A DNA stretch of 64,000 bases from Cristatella mucedo (taxonomy: Eukaryota; Bryozoa; Phylactolaemata; Cristatellidae): the NCBI GenBank assembly GCA_009760855.2, contig WPIO01000008.1, positions 3,525,001 to 3,589,000 of the forward strand, written 5' to 3'. Made by a program: the position numbers and the translations under genes. Below are positions 30,961-42,722 of this stretch, piece by piece. The stretch's first letter is position 1. Every line of letters starts with the position of its first letter. The notes under the pieces were generated by a model that was not told the origin of the DNA, did no database searches, and saw only the letters and a program-made list of their open reading frames with translations.

Positions 30961-32620
30961 TCTAACTAGCTGATTTTTACCTTTACTCGGCTGCAGCTAC
31001 TGGGGGTGAGCAAAGCTTGCTGAAGCTGAAATCAACATTGAGGCCACGGGGCATTTTCGGGACAATCCAGACCTAGAATGTGAATAGAGTTTGGAATGTG
31101 ATTTGCATTCACCACTTCTAAATGTGCGGTTCAGTCTTTAGGCTAACTGTCGGAAGCTGAGCAGTCCAGCCCGTCCTTGCTGGCCAAACACGATCGTGCA
31201 AGCCACGTGGCCTCCGAGGAGCCTATTCCTTTGCAACTCTTACGGCAAGCACACTGCGACTGCCCCTACTCTGTGGCTAGAGTTGATCGACCCAGCGCGC
31301 ACCGTGTCGGCATTGCAGCGCTTTCGAGAAGCTGCTTACTGCACTCACACCAGCAAAGCGTAGACTCGCAAAACGCCAAGGATATCTTCGGCAGTCGTGC
31401 ATTCTGACATCGCACTATCAATTACAGTTTGCCGGCTTGAGCTCGACGACGACATGCACGCAGCCTCGGCTGGCCGACCTCCGCACGTGTGAGAGCGCCA
31501 GCTGACGGTCCATTCTGTTGAGTCCACTCGTGCAGTCGCCTGCCCATCGACTTCAAGGTTCTGTACCTCACTTGCAGATCAATTCATTCTTAGGCTCGGA
31601 CCTACCTTTCTGAAACGCAGTGCAATATTGGTTTTGCACAGCATCGCCAGCTTTTCTTGACTCGAGTCGTCTGGGTCTGCCTCGTTTACCGATCTCAAAT
31701 TCTCTGGAGCCAGCAGCATCCAGTTTGTATCCTCCCAAGGTGTCAAACTCACTACCGGCTCACGTCACGACATCCCCTAACTTAGAGGCAGAAGCACCTT
31801 TTCCTCATGCTACTTAGCGAGAACAGGTGAGTATGCTTGAGCATGGTGAAATTGGAATTTTTGTTACAAACCAATAGACATGCATCATTTCCAGCTAATC
31901 TCAAGTCCGTAAAAAGAGATCCAATTCTCTTAAGAAGGCTGCAAAAACGGCTTTGTCATTACTTTTCTTATTTTTATTATTATCGAAGCAGAGCAACTTC
32001 GTATGATGCCGAAAGTGGTCTAAAACTTCGATTTGATGAGCTTGACTGCACAATGATTTTTAGATCAGATAAAACCTTAGAAGGCATTTTTTGCCACAGC
32101 CGATGCTCACAGTAGGCACCCTACCGTGTAGCGATGGCAGCTGGCTAGGAGCATATGCTGGACTTTCAGAGTGATACGAGAATTTTTGCAGCACGAAAAG
32201 TTCCGATGACATACCTACATCTGGATCACGAGCGAGCTCCTCGTAGGACCCGTGGCATCTATCGATTCCGTGCAGCTTGCCGAACTGCAGGGCTCGCTGC
32301 AGGTCACGTGCGGCCACTTCGACGGCTACAGACAGTGAAAGCAAGCCAAGCAGAAATCAACACGCCAGCTCTAAACATGCACTAAACCGGTCCACGGTGA
32401 GGATCAAGGAAACAGGCAGAATTTAGTTCATAGTCTTAGACGAACGCATGCATATCTGCGAAGGACGATCGCTGCTATTCATAAATATCAACCGGACAAA
32501 ATCGGCGTCTAGTAGAGTTGCGGAGTTTCGGAGTTGCCGTTTCTTGCTCACTCCGCAATAGCTGATAAGGATTGTGCACAAAGCATTGGCTACGCGACAG
32601 AAATATGCGACAGGGTGCAC
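30960..32620 (-). pseudogene. DHDH-like locus copy B (partial)
   Basis: The stretch to 31,535 matches 49,400-49,975 and the rest matches 50,868-52,050, so a segment of about 0.9 kb that holds exon 3 is missing. An exon 2 copy lies at 32,215-32,325 ([20 protein letters not shown]), with donor GTAG|GTATGT and an acceptor TCTGTAG. One base is lost beside the acceptor compared with the parent, which shifts the frame. No other DHDH exon is present. Confidence 0.75.
31535..31985 (+). mobile_element. LINE family 4 3' fragment (in copy B)
   Basis: Contains a [11 protein letters not shown]-like segment, a decayed C-terminal region, then AAAAAGAGATCCAATTCTCT, TAAGAAGGCTGC and a TTTTTATTATTATCG tail. 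It is shared with 50,815-51,300 and so predates the locus duplication. L2-type organisation, but sequence unlike families 1-3. Confidence 0.55.
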
Positions 32621-33390
32621 AGCTGCCCACGTATTTTCGTATTTTCGTCGATATAGGGCAAAGATTTACCCCGGTGCAAATCCTACTTCAACCTCCAGTA
32701 GGCCCGAGTAAACTTGCTGGGGAATAGTTAGGGTGCGCCTTAATTAAGGACCTTGTAAGGTACGTCTTGGTTCCGAATATGCAGTACGGAACGAAATCTT
32801 CGATGCCGGCGATATCGGAATGGAGTGGGCTAATGCCCCTCCCACTTCGTTACGTAGTGCAATGTGTGCTGCCAGAGACGTGTGTGAGGTATGTAAAAGT
32901 CTGAAACTCGCTTCCAGATGTAGTCACTACCTGCAACGACCTTGTCTCATTTATGTCGCAGCTAATGACGAATCTGTTCTGGACAGCTTACCCCTAAACA
33001 GTATCTAGTGAGCTTGCCCGTTCTGCTCCCACGTGATGCTCTGGTGCTACTTACCGGTGAATGACTCGGAGCACATAACTAGCCAGACCTTCTACTTAAC
33101 TCCAAGTGGTGGCTTCGAGTCTTGTGGTCTTCATTGCTCTTTAACGAGCTTTTCAGCTCATATAATCGCATTGACACACTTGTCTGTAAGCATGAACTGC
33201 CGAGCACGTCACTAGGCCCTAGTTATTTTCTTTTGCAGCTGAGTGCCTCGATAGATATTCAGTATTCCTAGGGCACCAAGCAAGCAATTCGTAAACCATT
33301 AGCGGCTAAATTCACAAGCCGGAAGACTTGAGAACAGTAAGTGACAGAAGCATGAACTAGATTTCAGGTATCGTACTATTACTATTACTG
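32620..33390. other. no gene recognised
   Basis: Short frames only. The sequence right of about 32,620 no longer follows the DHDH locus. No repeat family recognised. Confidence 0.4.
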
Positions 33391-33391
33391 C

Positions 33392-33429
<38 letters not shown>

Positions 33430-34460
33430 CATTTGCATTGCATCCCAAGAGAAATGAAAAATTTGTTAAGCACTTCTCTTACGTTGTGAAGGGAGCATGA
33501 TCGAATGATTATTCGCAACATGCGAAATGTCATCAAGCATAGTATGCTTAGAGGTGACATGCACCGTGTCAACATGTAAACTGTGGTTAGTGGTAGCATG
33601 CACATTGTGAGCAGGCATAAGCACACAGAGAATGTATCACAAGGACCCACTAAATGCTGTGATACGAAAGTGCGTCTTCAGCCACTTTTTTTAAAATGTC
33701 TAATTCAGGGAATGTCGTGCCGTCAGTCAGGAGTGAATTCCAGGCTTTGGTAGCATACAAACTAGAGTCACTGTCTCTAAAGGATTTGAGGTCCGTAAGA
33801 GGTATAGCTAATAGATTTGAATCGGAAAAGTGGGTGGCCTAGTGGTAGAGTAGATCTGATTCGCAGGCTGGAGCCAGAGAATGAAGGGACCCAAAGTGAG
33901 ACACAACCTTGAAGTCGATGCTCTGCTTGACTGGGAGCCAGTGCAGGTCGGCAAGAAGTCATGTAATGTGGCAACTGCGATGGTCACGACAGATGAGTCT
34001 AGATATAGAGTTGTGCACCAACTGTAAGCATCTTATAGAACAGACCAATACACCAGTCAGCAGTGAATTACAGATGTCGAGCCAGGATGTCACAAATGCA
34101 TGGACCAATTGGATGTAGTATCCCTATCTAAGAAAACCCCGAATTTTAGCACTATTGTAGCTGAAAATAGGCAGACCTGACCGTGAAGCTTATATGGTTA
34201 TCTAGCGAAAGGTCACTATGCAACAGGACATGTAGATTTCTGTAGACGCAACTGGAGATGCTAGCAGAGCCGAATTTGAGTCTTCACCTTTCCAATTTCT
34301 GAGTCACACTTGGTTTTCCCATAAATAGTAAGCTGGTTTTGTTGCCATTCAATTTGAGAAAGTTTGCTGCCATCCATTTATCAATTTCAGCAATACATGC
34401 AGCAAGGAAGTTGAGAGAATTCGATGTACTAGAGAGACAGGAAGAATCAAAGCAAGCTAC
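33390..34460 (-). mobile_element. LINE family 1 copy, decayed
   Basis: The (TAA)n tail at 33,392-33,428 is followed on the minus strand by the 3' UTR, C-terminal region (33,777-34,110) and the start of the RT core up to the YADD-proximal region near 34,450. Many indels. Confidence 0.75.
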
Positions 34461-34840
34461 CTGAGGCCAAAGATATATCTATTACGTCAGTAGTGCACGG
34501 AAGCAGCAGACCTATGCGTCGTAGACGTAGGACGGTGGGAAGAGGTTCTAGAGGATTGGAGTCTTCTGCGACTGGAAGGAGGATTCCAGATGAGGTCACC
34601 GGTGACGTCCTTGAAAGTAGAGGTTGAGGTGCTGCACGGAAATTAGATATATGAATCCTGTGGGGTTGTCATTTAAGGACAGGGGTCCAGAGGGGAAGCT
34701 GCTACTGTAGGGATGAACTCTCCAATCTTGTCTATCTTGCTGACAGTGAAGCTCGAGAAAAGAGCAGCTATATTACCACAAGGATCACTTGGTAACGAGC
34801 TAACCTGTGAGCGATTAAGGAGATGGTCAAATCGACCACC
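34460..34840. other. no gene recognised
   Basis: About 380 bases between two LINE family 1 fragments. It may be further LINE sequence from the endonuclease side, but I could not match it to another copy. Confidence 0.3.
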
Positions 34841-34843
34841 AAT

Positions 34844-35050
34844 TCAGCAACTTTTTTTTGTATAGAAGGTAGAATTGGCCTTTGGTAGGATCGTTTTGTG
34901 TGATCTACAGTAGTCTTCGCATGCCTGACAGTGGACAGTCAGTCCTGATGTTGCACATGCTTTCTCAGTCTTATGCGAAGTAAGCCTAGGTAGTTTAATG
35001 TCTACGGTAAACCACAGGCCGTCAGGGTGAGGGTGCACATTAAGCTAGGT
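34844..35050 (-). mobile_element. LINE family 1 linker fragment
   Basis: The minus strand encodes HPDGLWFTVDIKLPRLTSHK and LTVHCQACEDYCRSHKTI, matching 6,160-6,360 of the best copy (the linker between endonuclease and RT). An isolated piece. Confidence 0.75.
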
Positions 35051-35229
35051 CAGAGGTGCCAACTCGTTAAGCACGCCAGCAAGAGTCGTGCTTTTGTATT
35101 CTATCAATGATAACAGGTCTGGAGGCAGACTGAGCAACAATGAAGATGATATTATCACATGGACTGCATCGATGACAACGACATTGTGCATGCTACCACT
35201 AACTGTATGATCATACTTCCTTAACAGCA

Positions 35230-35312
35230 CATGTGCAGAAGTGCCTAGAAAGAGGTTTAAGTTATCTGAAGGTGCTATACAAATGTATTATTATTATAAT
35301 TATTATTATGCT
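35230..35312 (+). mobile_element. LINE family 1 3' tail stub
   Basis: AAGTGCCTAGAAAGAGG, GGTGCTATACAAATG and a (TATTAT)n tail match the LINE/SINE-B terminal hairpin region. Confidence 0.65.
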
Positions 35313-35324
35313 AACTTAACAGGG

Positions 35325-35450
35325 TCGTTTAGATAGCAGCAGAAGAGCCTTTATGGATATCACCACTGCTTGCATTGCCAATAAAGGATCGGCCACTGCA
35401 AGACTCGAACGTACGAACAGGGTCGTGAAGAGCATTTTACCCCTGGCCCA
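35325..35450 (-). mobile_element. SINE family A copy, truncated
   Basis: On the minus strand, a degenerate head and B box are followed by CGATCCTTTATTGGC, the GTGGTGATATCC block and the GCTCTTCTGCTGC tail. Confidence 0.65.
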
Positions 35451-36040
35451 AGACCCAGAGAAAGGGAGTTGAGGTTTCGAGATTCACGGATGATTTTGGA
35501 TGCAGAGGAGGAAAAACATTGTAAAATGAATGAGATCGGAATGTGGTCAGACAAGCAGAATTTAGTAATAATTGGGGATGATACCATACACTTGTGGGAG
35601 AACATTCGATCGAGCGCAGACCCTTGTGCTAAGGGGAGTCCTGCACATGAGCCACAAGAGAAAATGAGTGAGTCTGCTCAAAATTCGGCATCTAACGCGT
35701 CAGTTACGTTGTCAAAATGAATTCACCCATAATAAGGATATACCGATTTCCTGCACAGAACCAAAATAAGATCACATAAATCTGAGATAAAGGAGGACTT
35801 GTTACCGGGCGGCAAGAGATCACAGCTACTGTTGGCAGCTTGCTGTAGCAGGGACTGAAAACAAGAAACTCGAAAGCCTGCAACCGTTTTGATTGAGCTA
35901 CGGGCTATGAAGCTATGGAAAGAATGAACTATGAACTGTGAACTATGAACTATGGATGAAGGAAAAACCAGTCGGAGTGGCATCGCTCATTGTTGGCTGG
36001 TTAGTCGATTTCAGCCACGTCTCGGTCAACGCAAAAAGGC
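35450..36040. other. no gene recognised
   Basis: Short frames on both strands and a small direct repeat (GAACTATGAACT units near 35,925-35,955). Nothing else supported. Confidence 0.35.
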
Positions 36041-36048
36041 TATAAATA

Positions 36049-36250
36049 AATAAATAATAGTGCACTTGATAAGGCCCCCTCAGAGAACTCAGTCTCTCTC
36101 TCTCTAGGCGCTTCACATTTGCTGCAAAGTGAAATGCAATTGAATGGTAAGTAAAATCATGCTTGAAAAACAAACAAAATGAATAATATGGTTAGGGGTG
36201 ACATGCACAGGGTCAGCATGCAAATGTGGTTAGTGGCAGCATGCACAGGC
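36049..36250 (-). mobile_element. LINE family 1 3' fragment
   Basis: Contains an AAATAAATAATA tail remnant, the hairpin with an extended TCTCTCTCTCTC, and the 3' UTR landmarks (GTGACATGCACAGGGTCAGC). It ends where an opposite-orientation LINE begins. Confidence 0.8.
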
Positions 36251-37465
36251 CTGGTTTAGCTTCTATTAAAACATTGTTGACTCAAAGATGCACAATCAAA
36301 AAATGCTGATGCCTACGACCTGCCGTCTCCTTAAATGCTCCCAGGTTAGCTCCTTTCTAGTGATCCCTGTGATGATATAGCTGATCGCTTATCTAGCTTC
36401 TTTGTCAACAAGATAGACAAGATCAGGGAGCCCATTCAAGGTCACTGGTGACCTCGTCCTGAAGTTCATAATCCCACAAAAAAGACAACTAGTGCTCTGG
36501 ACCCTATTCCTACTGTCCTGCTTCTGTGACGCATAGATCTGCTGCTGCCATGGATAACTAACACCATACATATGTCATTAGCCTCAGGGATGCTCCAGCA
36601 CCTTTCAAAAATGCTGTAGTCAGGCCACTACTCAAGAAAGCAACACTAGACCTAGAGAACTTGAGCAGCTTCCGCCCAGTCTCCCTTCTACTGTTCCTAT
36701 CAAAGACACTGGAACAAGTAGTAGCAGACCAGCTGAACTCATATATTGAAACTTCAAACCTTGATAGTATAATTTCCAGTAGGGTTTTAGCACTAATAAC
36801 TTCATGCCTGTTGGCCTACCGGCATGTGCAATCAGATGCTTACAGCTGTTGCAAAACTCTGCAGCTGGGCTTGTCTATAGTGAGCATGGCAGTTGCCACA
36901 TCACACCACTTCTCGCCGACCTGCACAGGCTACCAGTCAAGCAACGCATCGACTTCAAGGTTCTGTCACTCATTTTTAGGTCACTTCATTCTTTGGCTCC
37001 AGCCTAACTATCAGATCTACTCCCCCACCAGGCTAAGCACCTTACCACCTGCTTTTCGGAATCCAAAAATTTAGCAATACCTCGTACAAACCTCAAATCC
37101 TTTGGAGACCGTGCATTTAGTTCGCATGCTCCCAGAGCCTGGAACTCACTCCCGACTTGCATCTCATCATCCCCTGACTTGAACACATTAAAAAAGAACT
37201 TAAATCAACACCTATTTAGGACAGCATTTAGTAGGTCCCTGTGATTCATCCTGTATGTGTTTATGCATACTGACACTGTGCATGCTGCAACTAACCACAC
37301 TTGCATGCTGACCTTGTGCATGTCACCTATAACCATGTTATTCGTGTTGTCTATTAAGGATGATATTACTCAACATTCAATCGCATTTCCTTTTGCAGTA
37401 AATGTAAAGCGCCTAGAAAGAGATTTGAGTTATCTGAGGGCGGTTTATCAAGTGCATTATTACCA
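36251..37465 (+). mobile_element. LINE family 1 copy with internal deletion
   Basis: Begins at the sequence equivalent to ATGCACAATCAAAAAATGCT, runs through the NHRPVSLL-type region near 36,661 (FRPVSLLLFLSKTLEQ) and a deletion that removes the RT catalytic core. It resumes at the C-terminal region (36,790-37,180) and ends with the hairpin near 37,400-37,460. Confidence 0.8.
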
Positions 37466-37477
37466 TCACCGAGGCAG

Positions 37478-38835
37478 CATTGTTTCAGGTGTATAACGAC
37501 CTTCTTAAGAATGACAAGTTATGTACAGTCTCTCTGCTTGTTTGATCTTTCGGCAGCCTTTGATACTATCGATCACTTAGTCCTTTTTGAGTGCCTCTCA
37601 TCTCGTCTGGGAATCACTGGCACTGCACTGCACAGGTTCGGGTAATATCTCATTTGGAGACTCCAGAGTATTGATGTGAATGGGCAAAAATCATCCGAGG
37701 AACCTCTGTTGTACCTTTGCTTTGACCCCTCCCAGACCTCCAGCACGTCGAATTCTCTCAAACCTCTTGCTGCATGTCTTGATAACATCTGCACATTAAT
37801 GGCAGCAAACTTTCGTGAATTGAATGATAAAAAACCAACTTATTAGTTATGGGCAAACGAAATGTGATTCGGAAATTGGAAAGGCTCCAAATCGGCTCTG
37901 CCAGCATATCTCCCGTTGAACCTGCACGAAATCTAGGCGTCATTTTCGAAAGTTACCTTTCATTTGACGACCACATCAGCTCTACAGTCAAGTCTGCTTA
38001 CTTTCAGCTACACAATATTGCCAGAAATTCGGGCTTGTTTAGTCAGGGATACCACATCAAAATTGGTCCTTGCATTTGTGACACCCAGTCTTGATTTCTG
38101 TAACTCCTACTTGCTGGTCTACCGGTCTGTGTAGTCAGGTGCTTACAGCTTGTGCAGTCAGGCGCTTACAGCTTGTGCACTCAGGCACTTACAGCTTGTG
38201 CAGTCAGGCGCTTACAGCTTGTGCAAAACTCTGAAGCTAGGCTTGTCTGTCGTGAGCGTCACAGCTGCTACATCACACCACTTCTCGCCGACCTGCAATG
38301 ACTCACAGTCAAGCAATGCATCGACTTCAAGGTTCTGTAACTCATTTTTAGGTCCCTTCATTCTTTGGCTCCAGCCTAACTATCAGATCTACTTCCCCAC
38401 CAGGCTAAGCATCTTACCACCTGCTTTTCGGAATCTAACCGTTTTCTCATACCTTGTACAAACTCAAATCATTTGGAAACCGTGCCTTTAGTTCGTATGC
38501 ACCCAAAATCTTAAGCTCACTTCCGACTTGCGTCACTTCTCCTGACTTGTCCACATTAAAAAAAAACTAAAAGCACATTATTTATCGTACAATTTACTGG
38601 GTCCTTGCTATTCGTCCTTAATGTGCTTATGCGTGCTAACACTGTTGCATGCTGCCACTAACCATACTTACATGCTGACCCTGTGCATGTCACCCTAACC
38701 ATGTTATTCTTATTATTTATAGAGCATGCTACTACTAACCATTCGATCGTGCTTCCTTTGCAGAAATTGTAAAGCACCTAGAAAGAGATTGATTTCTCTG
38801 AGGGTGCTTTAAAAACGTGTTATTATTCTTATTAT
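37478..38835 (+). mobile_element. LINE family 1 copy with internal 23-bp repeats
   Basis: Begins near the RT core ([13 protein letters not shown]-like region, frameshifted) and lacks the YADD block. It continues through LERLQIGSASISPV (37,849-38,094), a tandem repeat at 38,130-38,228, the C-terminal region and 3' UTR to the hairpin and TATTATTCTTATTAT tail. Confidence 0.8.
38130..38228 (+). repeat. about four tandem 23-bp units inside a LINE
   Basis: The unit is AGTCAGGCGCTTACAGCTTG plus TGC, repeated with a few substitutions. It expands the segment encoding the RLQLVQ region of the LINE C-terminus. Confidence 0.9.
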
Positions 38836-38839
38836 CCAT

Positions 38840-39240
38840 GGGGCACCCCATACTTTAAAGGCTCCCTGTACGACTATTGCCTACTGTCATCCGTGCTTTC
38901 TACGAGATTTCCGACTGAGACGCCAAAGCAATGCAGCTCAGTGCCAGCGATGCCCAGGTTAGATGAGAGGCAATCAAGAAGACCTAGAGAGGAGTGGCTC
39001 AAGATAATGAACAGACTTCTCATGTAAATCTTCTCGGATAGGCTCTGTAGCTATTTAATACACATATTAGTATCCTTTTATTGTTATTTTAGCTATTCAT
39101 TTTGACTGTTAGTTGAACTTGTAACAAGTTCTGGAAAGCCTGAAGCTCCTTGGCAAAAGAGTAAAAATCGGATGCCTATTTCTAAGCAGGAAAAGAAACT
39201 CCTTATCCTTATCATCACAGCTGCTCGGCCGGCCTCTCAA
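38840..39240. other. no gene recognised
   Basis: Mixed sequence between two LINE copies. A part near 38,935-39,000 weakly recalls LINE RT sequence, but not enough to annotate. Confidence 0.35.
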
Positions 39241-39945
39241 TGATAACAATAATAATAACAGTAATAATGCCCCTGATATAGCGCCCTCAGAGAACTTAAT
39301 CTCTCTCTCTCTAGGCGCTTTAGATTTGCTGCAAAGGGAAATGCACTTGAATGGTGAGTAAAATCATGCTTGATAAACAAACAAAATGAATAACATGGTT
39401 AGGGGTGACATGCACAGGGTCAGCATGCAAATGTGGTTAGTGGCAGCATGCACAGTGTCAGCACGCATAAGCACGTGAAGGACGAATCACAGGGACCCAC
39501 TAAATGCTGCCCTAAATAGGTGTGTTTTTAAGTTCTTTTTAAATGTGGTCAGGTCATGGGATGTTCAGACGCAGGTCGGGAGGGAGTTCCAGGCTTTGGA
39601 AGCATACGAACTAAATGCACGGTCTCCAAAGGATTGGAGGTTTGTACAGGGTATTTGTAGACTGTTGGATTCCGAAAAGCGGGTGGTACGATGCTTGGCC
39701 TGATGGGGGAGTATATCTGAGAGATAGGCTGGAGCCAAAGAATGAAGTGACCTAAAAGTGAGCGACAAAACCTTGAAGTCAAACCGTTGCTTGACTGGTA
39801 GCCAGTGCAGGTCGGCGAGAAGTGGAGTAATGTGGCAACTGCGACGCTCACGACAGACAAGCCTTGCTGCAGAGTTTTGCACCAGCTGCAATCGCCTAAT
39901 CGCACATGCCGGTAGGCCAGCGAGCAGTGAGTTGCAGCAATGATA
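39240..39945 (-). mobile_element. LINE family 1 3' fragment, well preserved
   Basis: The minus-strand frame at 39,565-40,011 encodes the C-terminal part almost intact ([40 protein letters not shown]), with the hairpin and 3' UTR to the left. A TAATAATAACAGTAATAATG tail begins near 39,245. Confidence 0.88.
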
Positions 39946-40234
39946 GTCTCCCCAGAATCCAATATCGAACGAGCCTGCTCCACAAGCCTTTGAACGGCAC
40001 CCAAAAAACAATTATTTGTCGGAGCAAGGAACACTTAAATTGACAATGAAGGCCAGCCTGAAGTTCATAAGCTGCATTTGTCATGCTTCCGAATACTAGC
40101 AAATCGTTTCGAAGGAAATAGTAAGACGGCATCTGTGAGAACTTCTACAATGCTACTTAAGGCCTAAGTCGCCAGGTGACTACACATCTGCTAGAACGAT
40201 GCACAGAGTCGCTATAGCCCACCGTGCAATATAA

Positions 40235-40395
40235 ATACAAATATAATTCATTTTTATAGCGTATTAAGAGAGTAATTCTCTATTCAGGCGGTTCACATAT
40301 TCCACGAGGTTCGAGCCCACGACCTCAGGCATCAAAGTCATTCACCGTGACTTCGTTCGGGGTGAGCACCATAACGACTTGGTCAAACAGCAGGG
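40235..40395 (-). mobile_element. SINE family B copy
   Basis: On the minus strand, a decayed head (TGACCAAGTCGTTATGG), B box TGGGCTCGAACC and a tail with GAACCGCCTGAATAGAG and CGCTATAAAAATGAATT. Confidence 0.65.
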
Positions 40396-40904
40396 GGTAT
40401 GATGAACTGCAAAATTTAATCCGATGATGTATTTATTAACGCTGGCCATCTGGGTAATTGCAGGGATCGACATTTGTAGGATTTCTGAAAGCACAACAAG
40501 CCACATACACAAGCAGGCAGGCATAAGCATACACTCGCACATACAAACACTAAGGAATCATGCTAGAAACTGATGCCAAAGGATCAAGGGAAGAATTCCT
40601 TATCGATGAAGCATGCGATTTGCTCCTCGAAAAATTTCAGAAGACTTCTGATCCAAGCTGTCGTCTCAGGCTATCAATAATACGTATAAAATCAAGCGAA
40701 TCCTCGTGACTCACGAGAGGATTCTCAAGTTTGCCTGCAAACAAAGAAAACGTCACGGTCAACAGCATCGAGATTCACTGAACGAAGCGGCTCTTCACTG
40801 ACAGTCTCGAGGATGGCAAGAGCTGGAGCAGCCGCACGGACTGAGCAGCTAGCAAGGCTGCTAACGATGCAGGTAACGGGAACTTAAATTTAAATCAGCC
40901 AATT

Positions 40905-41053
40905 TAACAGCATCATTTCTATAGTGGCAAAAGAACCTTAAAGGCTATCACTACTGCTTGCAACTGGCAATAAAGGATCGCCCACTGCAGGTTTCAAACC
41001 CACGAAGTCATAAAGAGCAAGCACCTTACCTCCTGGATTATCACGGCTAAGTG
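40905..41053 (-). mobile_element. SINE family A copy, joined to an inverted LINE tail
   Basis: On the minus strand, a decayed head, degenerate B box, GGGCGATCCTTTATTGCC and the GGTTCTTTTGCC region. At its head end it runs directly into a plus-strand tail (GGCTAAGTGCCTAGGAAGAG and onward to 41,100). Confidence 0.65.
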
Positions 41054-41101
41054 CCTAGGAAGAGATCTGGTTCACTTCGGCACTACACAGATGCATTATT
41101 G

Positions 41102-41275
41102 CCGAGCTGGTTTGGTCTAGCGGTTAAGGTGCTCGCCCCGACCAAGGTCTGACTGAGGTCGTGGGCTCGAGCCTCGAGGCATATGTGAAGCGCCTGAATA
41201 GAGACTAAGTTCACTTGGGGCGCTATATAAGTGAATTATATTATTATTTATTATTATTGTTGTTATTAAAATGCC
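41102..41275 (+). mobile_element. SINE family B, reference copy
   Basis: The tRNA-like head is GAGCTGGTTTGGTCTAGCGG, with A box TGGTCTAGCGG and B box GGGCTCGAGCC at 41,163-41,173. The tail has the hairpin AAGCGCC / GGCGCT around GAATAGAGACTAAGTTCACT, then TATAAGTGAATTATATTATT. The last 75 or so bases align with the 3' end of LINE family 1, including the ATT-rich terminus. Confidence 0.85.
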
Positions 41276-41477
41276 AATAGCAGGCGAAATGCAAAACATC
41301 TGCTTTCAGCTTACAAGTAACGTCAGCTAGTCAAGGATTCGGATTCACTGATAGGAAGCCCGAACAAGATTGCGAGTGACCATCACATTTATCCATGCAG
41401 CTTTCTTTATGCAACCGCAAGTACAGCTTTTTAGCTGGCTTGGCAGGTTCTGGCAGTAATTAATAAAAGTAGCCTAT

Positions 41478-41715
41478 TTAACAGCATCATTTGTATGTCC
41501 GCAAAAGAGCCTTAGCGGCATTCACCACTGCTTTCAGTTGACAATAAAGGATCGCCCACTGCAGGATTCGAACCCACGACGTCGGTTATAGAGACCAAGC
41601 ATCTTACGTCATAAACTAACACGGCTAAGTGCCTTTAAAGAGATACGGTTCATTTCGGTGCTATACAAATGCATTAGTGTTACTATTATTACTATTATTA
41701 TTATTAATAAAATGC
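41478..41715 (-). mobile_element. SINE family A copy, joined to an inverted LINE tail
   Basis: Same composite arrangement as 40,905-41,100. The SINE A portion on the minus strand is 41,478-41,625 (B box GGGTTCGAATCC), followed in plus orientation by AAGTGCCTTTAAAGAGATAC, CGGTGCTATACAAATGC and an ATT-rich tail to 41,715. Confidence 0.7.
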
Positions 41716-41719
41716 CCAC

Positions 41720-42280
41720 AGTAGATGAAATGCAAAACATATGCTGTCATCTTACAAGTAAAGAACGATAGGCTTTGTGTTGGTCCATCGTAGCAGAGGG
41801 CTCGTCTAGGAGGACGCAGTGGTAAAGAGAAGCAGTAGATTAGCTTTATTTTTCAATTTTACAGTCACTAGCAACTTTTGACTTAAGCGACCATCTGCCT
41901 AGGAGTGCTGCAAGGCCCAGTCATAGACAATATAAGTACCTATTGCCTTCGAGCCTGCCTTGAATGCCCCTGGGAAGATCCGGGACTCCCGAATGCACTC
42001 TAGTAGGCAAATTCTCTAAGCAGCATGGCAGCACAAGTGGCAACAAACCCGTCTCACATCGTATTGGGGCAGCTGACCTAAGGAAGCAGAGTGCACGAGT
42101 GTGTACGAATGGGCAGGCACGAGTGTGTGCACATGCGTGTGATGGCAAGTTTTGTGGTAGAGGCGGAGGAAGAGAAGGTGGCAGACAAATTGCTGCCCAG
42201 GGGAGCTATAAGCACAGACGGAAGGTGTGCGGTGGACCTGGGGGCTTAGGGTACACATTATGGCATCAAGATTCACCAGC
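41720..42280. other. no gene recognised
   Basis: Frames on both strands are short and uninformative. The stretch at 42,297-42,420 is a near copy of 41,330-41,455 and marks a local duplication. Confidence 0.4.
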
Positions 42281-42296
42281 TTCAGAAACTCATCAT

Positions 42297-42425
42297 CTAG
42301 TCAAGGACTCGGATTCACTGATAGGAAGCCCCGAATAAGATTGCGAGTGACCATCACATTTATCCACGTAGCTTTCTTTCTGCAACCGCATGCACAGCGT
42401 TTTAGCTGCATTGGCAGGGGATGGC
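42297..42425. repeat. local duplicate of 41,330-41,455
   Basis: Both contain TCGGATTCACTGATAGGAAG and GCGAGTGACCATCACATTTA with few differences. Each is followed by a minus-strand SINE A within 25-135 bases. Confidence 0.85.
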
Positions 42426-42555
42426 AATAGCGCCTCGTCGAAGAGTCAGCAAGGAGACACCAGATCGCTCGCTGGATCACCCCAGTGGCACTCCGAATGG
42501 AGTCATGCCGAGCATGAGTGCACAGAGCATTCAGAGCGATCTGCAGCAACACACT

Positions 42556-42722
42556 AGCTGATTTAACAGCCTCTTTTGTATAATGATAGAACAGCCTTTA
42601 TGGCTATCACCACCGCGTACAGTGGCAATAAAGGATCGCCTACTGCAGGATTCGAACCCACGACCTCGGGACCGAGGTCACGCAAAGCAGCCACCTTACC
42701 TAATGTGCCATCACGGCTCACC
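42556..42722 (-). mobile_element. SINE family A copy
   Basis: On the minus strand, head GTGAGCCGTGATGGCACATT, B box GGGTTCGAATCC, GGCGATCCTTTATTGCC, GTGGTGATAGCC and the tail AAAGAGGCTGTTAAATCAGC. It is a good family A match. Confidence 0.85.

Noticed and set aside
38130-38228. CRISPR-like array
   Set aside because: The 23-bp units are contiguous with no spacers and lie within a LINE.
41102-41180. tRNA gene (second type)
   Set aside because: Same reasoning: it is the head of SINE family B followed by a LINE-type tail.
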